Shown here: positions 16,332 through 25,982 of the stretch, one piece after another
Layout of the letters: the number at the start of each line of letters is the position of its first letter
Numbering within the stretch: the first letter of the stretch is position 1
NCBI GenBank assembly: GCA_900543795.1
Contig: UQSH01000004.1
Coordinates: forward strand, 13,212-77,211
DNA length: 64,000 nt
Direction: 5' to 3'
Source: an uncultured Oscillospiraceae bacterium
Lineage (GTDB): Bacteria > Bacillota > Clostridia > Oscillospirales > Acutalibacteraceae
The notes under the pieces: generated by a model
Told to the model about the DNA's origin: nothing
What the model saw: the letters and a program-made list of their open reading frames with translations, nothing else
The model's database searches: none
Position numbers and translations under genes: made by a program

Positions 16332-17588
16332 TTAATAACTCAAATAAGGTGCATATTTCTGAATTTTTGATTTGAATTCCGAATAGGTTTCGGCAGTATA
16401 AAGAGTTCCGTCATTATCATGGAAGAAGAAATAATCATCAATATCCGCAGGATAAAGAACGGCCTCAATTGCATCAAGTCCCGGGTTGCATATCGGTCCC
16501 TCGGGCAAGCCGACAACCGTTGATGTTGAATTAGTACTGTAATAATTCAAATAGTAATCGGCGGTATGAGCCGAGGTTGACGAAAGAGATGGTGCAACCT
16601 TGTTCTTGATATAATCGGTTGTTGACTGACAGCCGAGAGACGGATAGTTTGTTGTGTCTGCAAGGCGGTTTTCAATAACTGCTGCAATTGTTTTCATTTG
16701 ATCCTTTGTGCCTGCCTCTGCCTGAACAATGGAGGCAATTATGATAACCTGATCCATTGTGTAGCCAAGCTCCTTGGCTCTTTTTCTGTGCTCTTCGGTT
16801 ATCTTGTTTTCAGTGTTTTTAAGGAATGTTTCAACTGCGCTTGAAGCACTTTGTCCAACATAGAAATCATAGGTATCGGGGAAAAGATAGCCCTCAAGCC
16901 TATAAGGAACAGTATCCTTTGACTTCAAATCAGAAACAAGCGAATAAGAATACTCCGTTGATTCAATAACCGAAAGAAGTGCAACTCTGTCGCAAACCTC
17001 ATTGTCAACAAGCTTGTCTATAATATCGGCAACTGTATATCCCTCCGGAATTGTTATTCTTACCGTTTCTGAGGTTTCGGGATCACCCATCATATTAATC
17101 AGCATACCTTCAAGGCCCATTTTTCCGTTTAGGTAATAAACACCCGCTTCAAAGGGACCTGTTACATCATAGTCGCCTACTACTGCGTCTGCCAGCTTTA
17201 AATAAAGCTTGCAGAAATTTTTGCAGTTAATCAAATCATAATCAGCAAGAATATCTACTGCATCGGATGGCTTTTCAATCTGCTCCGTATAGCTTACGGT
17301 AACTGATGATTTTGTTTTAGTTATTCCGAAAATATCATTTAAGCAAAAAATAGCATAAACAGATAAAACCATTGACACGGCAATAACGATTATAAAAAAC
17401 AGATATGTTGAAGCAACGCCGACGCTTTTTTTCTTTGATTTAGCACGAGTGCCGGAGGAAGCTTTTGTTTTTTTATTATGATTATAGGTATGCGAATAAT
17501 CGTGGTCGGTAAAATAAATATCCTTTTTCTTATAATCGGAATCAGCAGGATTGATTCCCGATTCATCAAGCTTTAAATCATCAGCCAT
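16332..17588 (-). CDS. mltG: Endolytic murein transglycosylase MltG
   Basis: Cuts nascent glycan strands and sets their length; anchored in the cytoplasmic membrane. Of 418 residues, about 1-57 are a hydrophilic, Lys-rich cytoplasmic tail, about 60-84 a membrane segment (TYLFFIIVIAVSMVLSVYAIF), then a LysM-like subdomain (ITIPEGYTVADIIDKL) and the YceG catalytic domain with ASIVQAEAG, whose Glu matches the catalytic residue of E. coli MltG. NRLADTTNYPSLGCQSTTDY and the C-terminal GLPEGPICNPGLDAI are also typical. Confidence 0.94.
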   Translation of the reverse strand: MADDLKLDESGINPADSDYKKKDIYFTDHDYSHTYNHNKKTKASSGTRAKSKKKSVGVASTYLFFIIVIAVSMVLSVYAIFCLNDIFGITKTKSSVTVSYTEQIEKPSDAVDILADYDLINCKNFCKLYLKLADAVVGDYDVTGPFEAGVYYLNGKMGLEGMLINMMGDPETSETVRITIPEGYTVADIIDKLVDNEVCDRVALLSVIESTEYSYSLVSDLKSKDTVPYRLEGYLFPDTYDFYVGQSASSAVETFLKNTENKITEEHRKRAKELGYTMDQVIIIASIVQAEAGTKDQMKTIAAVIENRLADTTNYPSLGCQSTTDYIKNKVAPSLSSTSAHTADYYLNYYSTNSTSTVVGLPEGPICNPGLDAIEAVLYPADIDDYFFFHDNDGTLYTAETYSEFKSKIQKYAPYLSY

Positions 17589-17591
17589 AAA

Positions 17592-18158
17592 TTATCCTCC
17601 TTTGCAGTTTAAAATATTTGATTGCGTTATGATAAAATCAACCTTTTCATCAAATTCATCACAAGGCAAAGCATCTTCAATGAAGGTATTATAACATAAA
17701 CCAACACTGACAGATGTAAATTTTTTTAAAAATTTATCATAATAGCCTTTTCCGTAGCCTATACGATAGCCCTTTTTGTCGAAGCAAAGTGCAGGAACAA
17801 CACAGACAGGAAAAGAAGAAAAGCTGAAGGGCTTACAGCATTCCGTGTCCGGCTCCATAACCGAAAAGCTTCCCGCTATTAGCTGAGAGGGCGAATTTAT
17901 GATATAAAATTTCATATTACCCTTATTATCAGTACAAACGGGAAGAGCAATAATTTTTCCGTCTGCCAACGCTTGATTTATAATTAAATCGGTTGAAATT
18001 TCATCAGGCAAAGAGCTGTAGCACAAAACAGCATCTGCTTTTTTATATAAATCGGATTGCAAAAAATTTATGCAAATCAATCTGTCGAGCTCTGTTTTAT
18101 TTTGAATGCTTTTCCTTAACTGTTTATACTTTTTTCTTAAATCACTTTTCATCTGCAT
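17592..18158 (-). CDS. 5-formyltetrahydrofolate cyclo-ligase
   Basis: Converts 5-formyl-THF to 5,10-methenyl-THF with ATP. 188 residues, starting MQMKSDLRKKYKQLRKSI and containing the nucleotide-binding GYRIGYGKGYYDKFL near residue 145. The second ATG (18150-18152) overlaps the DJ-1 stop as ATGA, so either start is possible. It ends 3 bp before mltG. Confidence 0.92.
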   Translation of the reverse strand: MQMKSDLRKKYKQLRKSIQNKTELDRLICINFLQSDLYKKADAVLCYSSLPDEISTDLIINQALADGKIIALPVCTDNKGNMKFYIINSPSQLIAGSFSVMEPDTECCKPFSFSSFPVCVVPALCFDKKGYRIGYGKGYYDKFLKKFTSVSVGLCYNTFIEDALPCDEFDEKVDFIITQSNILNCKGG

Positions 18159-18688
18159 TGAATTGCTTTTCTAACCTTTTCAGAGGCTTCTTTTCCGCTT
18201 ATTGCGCTCACTATTTCAAGACCGAAATCAACAGAAACTCCCGCACCTCTTGCGGTAATAATATTACCGTCTTTAACAACATATTCCCCGTCGGTAACCG
18301 CTCCGTTAAGATATTGCTCATATCCGGGATAGCAAGTTGCTCTTTTTCCGTTTAGGAAATTCTTTTTACCGATAATAGAAGGACCTGCACAAATTGCGCA
18401 GATTAACACATTATCGCTATACGCTTTATCAAGCACACTGTGCAGAAACGGCGAAGCGTCAAGATTATTAACACCGGGAATTCCTCCGGGAATAACAACG
18501 GCCTGAACACCGTCGTAAACAAATTCGTCCTCAGTTATATCAGCGGTAATCTCAATTCCGCAGGAGGATTTAACTCTTTTGGAGCCTATGCCGACTGTTT
18601 TAACATCAATTTTTGCTCTTCTGAGCATATCAACAGGAGAAAGAGCCTCTATAATTTCAAAGCCCTCTGCAAGAAATACATAAACCAT
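18149..18688 (-). CDS. DJ-1/PfpI family protein (YajL/ThiJ-like)
   Basis: 179 residues with the DJ-1 fold: MVYVFLAEGFEIIEAL (conserved Glu near 15), VIPGGIPGVNNL, and the nucleophile elbow ICAICAGPSII with the reactive Cys near residue 104. Family members include protein and nucleotide deglycases and stress chaperones; the exact role cannot be read from sequence. It overlaps the formyl-THF cyclo-ligase gene by a few bases. Confidence 0.9.
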   Translation of the reverse strand: MVYVFLAEGFEIIEALSPVDMLRRAKIDVKTVGIGSKRVKSSCGIEITADITEDEFVYDGVQAVVIPGGIPGVNNLDASPFLHSVLDKAYSDNVLICAICAGPSIIGKKNFLNGKRATCYPGYEQYLNGAVTDGEYVVKDGNIITARGAGVSVDFGLEIVSAISGKEASEKVRKAIQCR

Positions 18689-18720
18689 AATAATTCTAAT
18701 AGCCTTTCACATTATATATC

Positions 18721-19224
18721 TTATTTTATGTTTCCTTTCGGAAAGTTATATTTTGAAAAAATCATACCTACGGGATGTTCAAGACTGCAACCGTCATACA
18801 AATATTCAATGATTTTATCCGATTGATTAAATGAAACGCTGTTTTCATAATCACAATCCGAATAAAGCAAAACGGAAAAGCCTCTTTTTTGATAAAAGGA
18901 AATTAAATTATCGTTTGCAGGAATCAGCCACAAAAAATTTTCATTTAATTCCTTTGCGTAATGTAAAAGGCTTGTTGAATATCCTTTATTTCGAAAATTT
19001 TCATCGGTTGCAACCGCATAGATATAATAGCCCTGCTTATTACAATATGTGCAATCAACAAGAAAAAGCATTGAAGCAAGTGCTTCTCCCTCAAATAAGC
19101 CGAGGCATTTATAATTTTTACAATTATCAAGAAAGAAAATAATTTCCTCCTCGCTATCCTTAAACACCTTATTCCAAAGAGAGATGATTTGCTTTCTGCT
19201 TTGAGTAAAACGAATATCAACCAT
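18721..19224 (-). CDS. GNAT family N-acetyltransferase
   Basis: 167 residues from ATG 19222-19224 (MVDIRFTQSRKQIISLWNK), which overlaps the stop of the DUF2156 gene; the longer frame has no supporting start. The acetyl-CoA binding motif is IYAVATDENFRNKGYSTSLLHYA-type sequence (about 72-95), with NDNLISFYQKRGF in the last part. Substrate unknown. Confidence 0.85.
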   Translation of the reverse strand: MVDIRFTQSRKQIISLWNKVFKDSEEEIIFFLDNCKNYKCLGLFEGEALASMLFLVDCTYCNKQGYYIYAVATDENFRNKGYSTSLLHYAKELNENFLWLIPANDNLISFYQKRGFSVLLYSDCDYENSVSFNQSDKIIEYLYDGCSLEHPVGMIFSKYNFPKGNIK

Positions 19225-20110
19225 TATACACCGCCGCTTCCTTTTTGAGCCAAACGGCAGGCTTATAGGACTGCTTTGCCTTTCGGAGTCCCTCAATTCC
19301 GAGATCCTCTTCCCTGTTTACAAATTCATAGCCCTGCGATAACAAATGCTTTGCAAATTCCTGATTAATTATTGCGTATGCTCCCTGAACATCGGCAGGC
19401 GCTTTTTCGAAATGAGTAACAAAGCATTTATCATTTAAGCGTTCCCCGTAGGTATAGGCAATAGGCTTTGAATTAATGCGGATAATACCGCCCTCAAAGC
19501 CGATTTGACTGTAAAGCTCAAAGCCTCTCAAAACAGCTTCAAATTCAAGAGAATAATCGGGATCGTTGTCATCGTGTTTCTCAATCCAATTAGAATGCAA
19601 CTCAATACACTCCGAGATGTTACTTTCGTTTATAGGCTCAAAGCTCCAATCGGGATTATTCTTTTTAAAATTAGTAATATGATTTCTTTTTGAATGATAT
19701 TTTTTACCCGAAAGCTCGGCAAGGTCGGCAACATTATATATATAGTCATTATTGCCGTCATCATAATAAAAAGAAAATTTATTCGGAAAATTCTTTTCAA
19801 GCATTGCTTTATAGCTTTCGGTAACGCCGTATATTCTTGCAGTATTACCCATATCTGCGGCGTCCTTAATTATTTCTTCAACAGCGTTTTCAAAATCGCC
19901 CTTGCCGATAGGAAGAGAATATGAAATGTTCTTATCCTTTCCCCAACGGCAAATAAAGAAGCCCTTATAGTGCGCTACCTGCGTTCTGTAAGGAACGCTC
20001 CACAAAAGTATATTTCCGAATGTGTACTCACAGTTCATACTGTGAGCATACGAAAAGCATTCTTTAACCCATTCCATATCCTCGAGAACAGGTGCTTTAA
20101 AATTTAACAT
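19217..20110 (-). CDS. DUF2156 / phosphatidylglycerol lysyltransferase C-domain protein
   Basis: 297 residues of the LPG_synthase_C (DUF2156) type, a duplicated GNAT fold: CEYTFGNILLW, KKYHSKRNHITNF, and C-terminal FVNREEDLGIEGLRKAKQSY. It lacks the membrane part of MprF, so it is a free-standing soluble protein. Its acceptor is unknown. It overlaps tmk by 7 bp and the GNAT gene by 8 bp, indicating coupled translation. Confidence 0.88.
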   Translation of the reverse strand: MLNFKAPVLEDMEWVKECFSYAHSMNCEYTFGNILLWSVPYRTQVAHYKGFFICRWGKDKNISYSLPIGKGDFENAVEEIIKDAADMGNTARIYGVTESYKAMLEKNFPNKFSFYYDDGNNDYIYNVADLAELSGKKYHSKRNHITNFKKNNPDWSFEPINESNISECIELHSNWIEKHDDNDPDYSLEFEAVLRGFELYSQIGFEGGIIRINSKPIAYTYGERLNDKCFVTHFEKAPADVQGAYAIINQEFAKHLLSQGYEFVNREEDLGIEGLRKAKQSYKPAVWLKKEAAVYNG

Positions 20111-20769
20111 AATTCCTCTTTTACAATTTCAATTATTTGTTTATGAATATCATCAATAGAATAAGGCTCTGCGCCATTTGAACATTCAACAATTTTCCAT
20201 CCCTGCTTCTTTGCAGTATAAAGTGCCGATTTTCTGCATTTTTCAAGAAAATCAACATTAACCTCGTGAACATCCTTTTTATTCTCGTCTCCGTCATATC
20301 GTGAGGTCATCAGCCTTTGCGAAATCTCAACAGGCATATCAAGATAAATAACGCAATCGGGACGCGGAATTGAAAGCTTATTATATTCAAAATCCTCGCT
20401 CCATTCAAGATATTCATCCCATTTGCTTTCTTCAATTTTTTCCATTTGATAAATTGAATTTGAGGTTGCATATCTATCTGCAATAATAAGAGCGCCGCTT
20501 TCATAATCCTTTTTCCAGCCGAGATTAAATGAAGCGTATCTATCTACCGCATAAAAAGCGCCTGCGGCATACGCATTTACATCATCGGCAGACGATCCGA
20601 ACTCACCGCCTAAATACATTTTAACAAGAGTGCTCGAAGGGCTGTCATAATCCGGAAGCTTAATTTTTTTATAAGTAATTTCATTGCTTTTAAGATATTC
20701 TTCAAGCAATTTAATCTGCGTTGATTTTCCGCTTCCGTCGAGTCCCTCTATTATAATTAGTTTTCGCAT
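20104..20769 (-). CDS. tmk: Thymidylate kinase
   Basis: Phosphorylates dTMP to dTDP. 221 residues, P-loop EGLDGSGKST near residue 8, and an IADRYATS motif near 95 (the DR(Y/H) motif of TMP kinases). It is slightly longer than E. coli Tmk and the middle is divergent, so a related deoxynucleoside monophosphate kinase cannot be excluded. It overlaps the DUF896 gene upstream and the DUF2156 gene downstream. Confidence 0.9.
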   Translation of the reverse strand: MRKLIIIEGLDGSGKSTQIKLLEEYLKSNEITYKKIKLPDYDSPSSTLVKMYLGGEFGSSADDVNAYAAGAFYAVDRYASFNLGWKKDYESGALIIADRYATSNSIYQMEKIEESKWDEYLEWSEDFEYNKLSIPRPDCVIYLDMPVEISQRLMTSRYDGDENKKDVHEVNVDFLEKCRKSALYTAKKQGWKIVECSNGAEPYSIDDIHKQIIEIVKEELC

Positions 20770-20975
20770 TTATTCTTTCTCTGAACCTTCCTTTTATTAC
20801 CGTGCTCGTCAACTATATATGTATTTTCAAGCTGACCGACAAGGCTTTCCTTAAAGCTGTCAATATAAATACGGCGCAGCTTTGCCTGCTCCTCCTTTTC
20901 AGCCTGTGTTAATTCGCTTTCACGGGCTTTACGGGCGAGCTCATTAATTCTGTTAATTTGTTCTTGTGTTATCAT
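20757..20975 (-). CDS. DUF896 (YnzC-like) protein
   Basis: 72 residues, MITQEQINRINELARKARES..., with LTQAEKEEQAKLRRIYID, matching the DUF896 family (B. subtilis YnzC). These are small helical-hairpin proteins of unknown function. The start overlaps the rpoD stop (TGATG) and the end overlaps tmk. Confidence 0.88.
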   Translation of the reverse strand: MITQEQINRINELARKARESELTQAEKEEQAKLRRIYIDSFKESLVGQLENTYIVDEHGNKRKVQRKNKCEN

Positions 20976-22099
20976 CAGTCTAAAAAGTCCTTTAATTTTT
21001 TACTTCTGCTCGGGTGGCGAAGCTTTCTAAGTGCCTTTGCTTCAATTTGACGAATTCTTTCTCTTGTTACATTAAACTCCTTGCCAACCTCTTCAAGGGT
21101 TTTAGGATTACCGTCGTCAAGACCAAAGCGCAGCTTAAGAACCTTTGCCTCACGAGGTGTGAGAGTTTTAAGCACCTCTGCAAGCTGCTCTTTAAGCAAG
21201 CTCATTGAAGCCGCATCGGCAGGTGCAAGGGCGTCATCATCGGGAATGAAATCTCCAAGATGAGAATCCTCCTCCTCACCGATAGGAGTTTCAAGAGAAA
21301 CGGGCTCCTGTGCAACACGCAGAATTTCTCTGACCTTTTCGGCAGGCATATCAAGAAAATCGGCAATCTCCTCCGGAGTCGGCTCCTTGCCGTTTTGATG
21401 AAGAAGCTGACTGTTTGCCTTTTTTACCTTATTAATAGTTTCAACCATATGAACAGGTATTCTTATCGTTCTTGCCTGATCGGCAATGGCACGGGTTATA
21501 GCCTGTCTAATCCACCAGGTTGCATAGGTTGAAAACTTAAAGCCTTTAGTGTAATCAAACTTATCAACTGCTTTGATAAGTCCCATATTGCCCTCTTGAA
21601 TTAAATCAAGGAACTGCATTCCTCTGCCCACATACCTTTTAGCAATGCTGACAACAAGACGCAGATTAGCCTCGGCAAGTCTTTTCTTTGCAACGGGATC
21701 ATCATCAGCTATGCGCATAGCATATTCGATTTCCTCCTCGGCAGTAAGAAGCGGAACACGGCCGATTTCTTTAAGATAAACCTTAACAGGATCATCCATT
21801 GCGGCATTATCGTTTGTTGCAACGGTGTCTGCGGCGTCTGTTTCCTTCGGGAGATCAACTTCAAGAGTAATGCCGTCAAGCGCTTCTGAGGAAAAGTCGT
21901 CAATTATACTGATATTTGCGCCGTCTATCATATCGTTTAGCTTTTCAAGCTCATCAACATCAAGATCGAGCTCAACTATAAGATTATCAATTTCCTGTGC
22001 CGTAAGATGTCCAACTGCTTTTCCTTTTTCAACAAGCTTTTTAAAAGCGTTGTTTTTCTTTTCATCTGCACTTAACTGAGTTGTTTTGTTGTTTTCCAT
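20975..22099 (-). CDS. rpoD: Primary RNA polymerase sigma factor (sigma-A/RpoD)
   Basis: 374 residues, with a short region 1.1 typical of Firmicutes. Region 1.2 is DDPVKVYLKEIGRVPLLT. Region 2 includes EGNMGLIKAVDKFDY and GFKFSTYATWWIRQAI (-10 recognition). Region 3 is HMVETINKVKK, and region 4.2 is TREAKVLKLRFGL with VGKEFNVTRERIRQIEAKAL (-35 recognition). It lies directly after dnaG, the widespread macromolecular-synthesis arrangement (rpsU is absent). Confidence 0.97.
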   Translation of the reverse strand: MENNKTTQLSADEKKNNAFKKLVEKGKAVGHLTAQEIDNLIVELDLDVDELEKLNDMIDGANISIIDDFSSEALDGITLEVDLPKETDAADTVATNDNAAMDDPVKVYLKEIGRVPLLTAEEEIEYAMRIADDDPVAKKRLAEANLRLVVSIAKRYVGRGMQFLDLIQEGNMGLIKAVDKFDYTKGFKFSTYATWWIRQAITRAIADQARTIRIPVHMVETINKVKKANSQLLHQNGKEPTPEEIADFLDMPAEKVREILRVAQEPVSLETPIGEEEDSHLGDFIPDDDALAPADAASMSLLKEQLAEVLKTLTPREAKVLKLRFGLDDGNPKTLEEVGKEFNVTRERIRQIEAKALRKLRHPSRSKKLKDFLD

Positions 22100-22117
22100 A
22101 TTTTTAATCTCCTCTGC

Positions 22118-23851
22118 TTATGTATTTGAAAAAAGCTTTCTGAATTCATCATCGCTCATTTCGGATGCCGATTTACCCTTCTTATCAACCTCTGCTTTTA
22201 AGATATTAAGGCAATCAATAAATTCGGCTTTTGGATTTGAGCTTTCATATCCTCTTGCAAGAATACCCGAAAGCCTTCCCGTTTCATCATCTGAAATTTT
22301 ACCGCTGAAATTCATCAAGTCATTATCATAGCCGTTTTTAATGTTTCCAACGGCAATCGAATAAACCTGCTTAAAAAACGAATCGGCAAGGCAATTTTCG
22401 TCAAATCCGTCAAGATATTTAATGCAATCGGGATACTTAATCAGCAAATAGATAAACCGCTCACAAGCCTTAACAGCCTTTGAAGTGGTTCCGCTTTCCC
22501 TGCTTATTCTTGCGGAATCTTTAACGCTTTCATTCATAATGCTTTGAAATTCGTTTCTTTTATTTTTAGCGTTCACACGGCGTTTATAGCTTTCAAGCTG
22601 CGCTTTCAGCGGAGCCTTTTCAATTCCGAGCTCCTCGGAAATTTTTGAAAGATATAAATCCTGCTCAATAGGCGTTGCAAAATATAAAACCTTAACCGCT
22701 TCGTTTGCAAAATCTATTTTACCCTGATTACTGCTTAAATCATATTTACTTTTTAAGCCTTCAAGATTGAATTCAATTTCGTTTGTTGCTCCGTTGAGCA
22801 TTGCGGCAAACTTTTCAACGCCAACATTTTTTATTATTTCATCGGGATCCTTACCGTATTGAAGAATGGGAACACGCACCTTAATATCTGCGTTTCTGAA
22901 TAACATTAAAGCCTTGCGAACAGCATTCCTTCCCGCTTCGTCAGCGTCATAAGCAAGTATAACCTCATCGGCATATCTGCTGATTAACCGAACCTGCTCA
23001 TTTGTTAAAGCCGTTCCGCAGCCGGCAACCGCATTGGTAAATCCTGCCTGATGCATTGCGATAACATCCATATATCCCTCGCAGAGAATTATGGAGCTTT
23101 GACCGCTGCTCTTTGCATAATTGAGTCCGAAAAGCTCGTTTGTTTTTCTGTAAACAATTGTGTTATCGGAGTTTATATATTTCGGCTTACTGTCATCAAG
23201 AACACGGCCGCCAAAGGCAATAACATTTCCCCTAACATCAATTATCGGGGTCATAGCCCGGTTTCTGAAAAAGTCATAATAATTGTTCCTTTGACCTTTT
23301 TTTATTAAACCGGCATCAAGTAAATCGGGAATTGAAAAGCCCTGAGCCGAAAGATTTCGCAGTAGCCCGTCCCACTTATCAGGAGCATAGCCAAGACCGA
23401 ATTTTTTAATCGTTGAGAGTGAAAGTCCTCTGCTTAAAAAATAATTCAAGCCTTCAACGCCATCATCACTCATCATATAATTATGGAAATACTTCGCCGC
23501 CGCCCTGTTTGCTTCAAGAACACGCCTGCGTTTTTTTGAAAGGCTGTCGTCAAAGCCGTCCTGCGGCATTTGCATTCCCGCTCTTTCGGTTAAAAATTTA
23601 ACGGCATCTATATAATCAAGATTTTCAATTTTTTTTATAAATCCGATTGCATCTCCTCCCGCACCGCAGCCGAAGCAATAAAATGACTGTGTATTGGGAT
23701 AAACCGTAAAGGAAGGAGTTTTTTCATTATGAAACGGACATAGTCCAACCGAGGTTGAGCCTCTTTTTTTAAGTGTTACATAGGTTGAAATTATGTCTTC
23801 AATATCGGTTTTATATTTGAGCTCCTGCAAAAAGGAATCGCTTAAAGCCAT
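22118..23851 (-). CDS. dnaG: DNA primase
   Basis: Makes RNA primers for replication. Of 577 residues, about 38-65 form the zinc-binding domain (CPFHNEKTPSF ... FYCFGCG), followed by the catalytic core (FGLGYAPDKWDGL, RNRAMTPI) and the TOPRIM fold (IILCEGYMDVIAMHQAG near 255; LAYDADEAG near 300). The C-terminal helicase-binding part is divergent, as usual. A plausible promoter lies about 65 bp upstream. Confidence 0.96.
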   Translation of the reverse strand: MALSDSFLQELKYKTDIEDIISTYVTLKKRGSTSVGLCPFHNEKTPSFTVYPNTQSFYCFGCGAGGDAIGFIKKIENLDYIDAVKFLTERAGMQMPQDGFDDSLSKKRRRVLEANRAAAKYFHNYMMSDDGVEGLNYFLSRGLSLSTIKKFGLGYAPDKWDGLLRNLSAQGFSIPDLLDAGLIKKGQRNNYYDFFRNRAMTPIIDVRGNVIAFGGRVLDDSKPKYINSDNTIVYRKTNELFGLNYAKSSGQSSIILCEGYMDVIAMHQAGFTNAVAGCGTALTNEQVRLISRYADEVILAYDADEAGRNAVRKALMLFRNADIKVRVPILQYGKDPDEIIKNVGVEKFAAMLNGATNEIEFNLEGLKSKYDLSSNQGKIDFANEAVKVLYFATPIEQDLYLSKISEELGIEKAPLKAQLESYKRRVNAKNKRNEFQSIMNESVKDSARISRESGTTSKAVKACERFIYLLIKYPDCIKYLDGFDENCLADSFFKQVYSIAVGNIKNGYDNDLMNFSGKISDDETGRLSGILARGYESSNPKAEFIDCLNILKAEVDKKGKSASEMSDDEFRKLFSNT

Positions 23852-23914
23852 AATAATTCACATAGCCTTTCAAGCTACAAATAATTTATATATTCCTAAC
23901 ACCTTATTGTAGCC

Positions 23915-23943
23915 GTATAAGGCGTATAATGGGAATTTGGCAA
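23915..23943 (-). promoter_or_regulatory. Candidate sigma-A promoter for dnaG-rpoD
   Basis: TTGCCA (23938-23943) and TTATAC (23915-23920) on the minus strand with a 17-bp spacer. Weaker than the other promoters in the window, but it fits the start of the long dnaG-to-WYL run. Confidence 0.45.
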
Positions 23944-24016
23944 TCTAAAAATTATGCAACAGGCAAGTTTTAAGACAATATAATCGGATTAGTGTGTTTT
24001 TTCACACTATCTCCGC

Positions 24017-25018
24017 TCAGCCAAGTAATATTTTCGGAATGAAAAGCTCGTTATACTTTCTTAAAGCAAATGTGTCGCTCATACCGGCTATATAATCGCA
24101 AACCGCTCTTTCGCTTCCCTCACATTCAGCAATTGAAAGATAGCCTGCGGGTAGTTCGTCTATATTTTTAATATAATACAGATAAAGCTTTTCAATGATG
24201 GAATAAGCTTTTTCGTCTTCTTTTCTGCAAACAGGACTGTTATAAACATTACGAAACATAAATTCACACAATCCCAAAAAGGCTTTTTTTATTTCATCAC
24301 TTTGTGTTATTTCCTGTTCGCTGTTTTCAACAACATCAAGAACAAGCCTGTTTATTCTCTGCGATTTGCTTTTGCCGAGACAATCTGTAAATTCAGAAGG
24401 TAAATCATCTTCGCAAATAATTCCTGCCGAAACAGCGTCGTCTATATCGTGATTTATATAAGCAATCTTATCGGCAATTCTGATAATTCTGCCCTCTAAT
24501 GTAAACGCTTCTTCGCCGTTAGTATGACACAAAATGCCGTTTTTAACCTCTTTGGTTAAATTAAGTCCTTTTCCGCCCTTTTCAATTTTATCAACAACAC
24601 GAACGCTCTGCTCGTTATGATTGAACTTAATTCCCGACAAATCGTTTATTGCTCTTTCGCCAGCATGACCGAAGGGAGTGTGTCCCAAATCATGACCGAG
24701 TGCACAGGCTTCCGTTAAATCCTCGTTAAGCTTAAGGGCACGGGCAATTGTTCTGGCAATTTGGGAAACCTCAAGTGTATGCGTCAGTCTTGTTCTGTAA
24801 TAATCTCCCTCGGGTGCAAGAAAAACCTGAGTTTTATGCTTTAATCTGCGAAACGCCTTGCAATGAATAATTCTGTCTCTATCACGCTGATAGCAGGTTC
24901 TTATTTCACATTCGGGCTCTTCCCTGTCTCTTCCAAGCGAATTGCAGGAAAAGGAAGCATAAGGAGATAATATTATTTTTTCATTTTCTTCGGCTGCTTC
25001 TCTGACAGACTTATTCAA
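24017..25018 (-). CDS. dgt: Deoxyguanosinetriphosphate triphosphohydrolase-like protein (HD domain)
   Basis: Hydrolyses dNTPs to nucleosides and tripolyphosphate in characterised relatives. The HD motif set is complete: RLKHKTQVFL, RTRLTHTLEVSQIARTIA (His), ALGHDLGHTPFGHAGE (HD), and KIAYINHDIDDA (Asp). I favour TTG at 25016-25018 (MNKSVREAAEE...), 333 residues, because AAAGGTG lies just upstream; the ATG pair at 25034-25036 has no ribosome binding site. It is transcribed away from the metallophosphoesterase gene. Confidence 0.9.
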   Translation of the reverse strand: MNKSVREAAEENEKIILSPYASFSCNSLGRDREEPECEIRTCYQRDRDRIIHCKAFRRLKHKTQVFLAPEGDYYRTRLTHTLEVSQIARTIARALKLNEDLTEACALGHDLGHTPFGHAGERAINDLSGIKFNHNEQSVRVVDKIEKGGKGLNLTKEVKNGILCHTNGEEAFTLEGRIIRIADKIAYINHDIDDAVSAGIICEDDLPSEFTDCLGKSKSQRINRLVLDVVENSEQEITQSDEIKKAFLGLCEFMFRNVYNSPVCRKEDEKAYSIIEKLYLYYIKNIDELPAGYLSIAECEGSERAVCDYIAGMSDTFALRKYNELFIPKILLG

Positions 25019-25096
25019 AATATCACCTTTCATCATTTTCTATTAGATTATACGCTGATAAGACTATAATCCCTTGAAATTTGCAAAAATATATTC

Positions 25097-25125
25097 TTGA
25101 CTTGAAATACGATACGGGTTATTAT
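25097..25125 (+). promoter_or_regulatory. Sigma-A promoter for the metallophosphoesterase gene
   Basis: TTGACT (25097-25102), 17 bp, TATTAT (25120-25125). The expected start near 25132 leaves a leader of only about 11 nt, just enough to hold the GAGG at 25132-25135. Confidence 0.7.
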
Positions 25126-25142
25126 CAAATTGAGGTAAAAAT

Positions 25143-25982
25143 ATGATATATTTTGTTATTTTAGTTTTAATGTTTTTAATTACGCTTTTCTGCTATTTGC
25201 AGAATAATCTTATAGACATAACCGAATACAATATTGAAAGCGAAAAGATAAAAAACGAAATATTGATTGTTCAGCTTTCCGATATGCACTCAAAGCCGTT
25301 TCACAAGGCGGTTAATAAGGTTAAAGAGCAGAAGCCCGATTTAATTCTTATTACGGGCGACTATATTAATGACAAATGCAAAAACAAAAGCAAAATGCTT
25401 GATATTGCAAAAGAGCTTGCTTCGATTGCTCCTGTTATTTATATAACGGGAAACCACGAAAGGCGCCTTGAATGCTTTGATGAGCTGATGAATGAGCTTA
25501 AAGAAGCAGGCTTTACAGTTTTGCTGAATGAAATTTGCAATAAAGTAATTAAGGAAAACGAAATATCTATTTTGGGGCTTGATGAAAACCAAGCGAATTT
25601 TGAGGATTACAGGGCGAGAAAAAACGGCACCTTTATTTATAAGGATATGAAGCCTTATTTTGATGAATTATCGAAGCAAGACTGCTATAAAATTGTTTTA
25701 AGCCATTTCCCCGAAAACTATAAGCAGGTTACTGAAAACAATTACAGTCAATATGATTTCGACATTCAGTTTTCAGGCCACGCACACGGCGGTCAGTTCA
25801 TTCTTCCTTTTATAGGTCCTGTTTTCAGTCCCGGTCAAGGCTTTTTCCCGAAATATGCAAAAGGCTCCTTCGGAGAAAGGCCTAAGCTGATAATCAGCAG
25901 AGGGCTTGGAAATGCCGAATTTCCCTTGCGCCTTTTTAATCATCCGGAAATAAATATCGTTAAATTAAAGCATAGGCAATAA
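25143..25982 (+). CDS. Membrane-anchored metallophosphoesterase (YkuE-like)
   Basis: 279 residues. N-terminal membrane segment (YFVILVLMFLITLFCYL), then a calcineurin-like phosphoesterase domain with all metal motifs: QLSDMHS (D-x-H), ITGDYIND (GD), ITGNHER (GNHE), LSHFPE (His) and SGHAHGGQ (GHxH). Substrate unknown; B. subtilis YkuE is a related envelope protein. One of only two plus-strand genes here. The last codons CAT AGG CAA TAA are formed by the inserted repeat; without it the gene would read CAT AAA TAA. Confidence 0.88.
   Translation: MIYFVILVLMFLITLFCYLQNNLIDITEYNIESEKIKNEILIVQLSDMHSKPFHKAVNKVKEQKPDLILITGDYINDKCKNKSKMLDIAKELASIAPVIYITGNHERRLECFDELMNELKEAGFTVLLNEICNKVIKENEISILGLDENQANFEDYRARKNGTFIYKDMKPYFDELSKQDCYKIVLSHFPENYKQVTENNYSQYDFDIQFSGHAHGGQFILPFIGPVFSPGQGFFPKYAKGSFGERPKLIISRGLGNAEFPLRLFNHPEINIVKLKHRQ

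Noticed and set aside
23991..24008. AGTGTG-TTTTTT-CACACT hairpin after dgt as a terminator
   Set aside because: Six-bp stem with no T tract after it on the minus strand; too weak to call.
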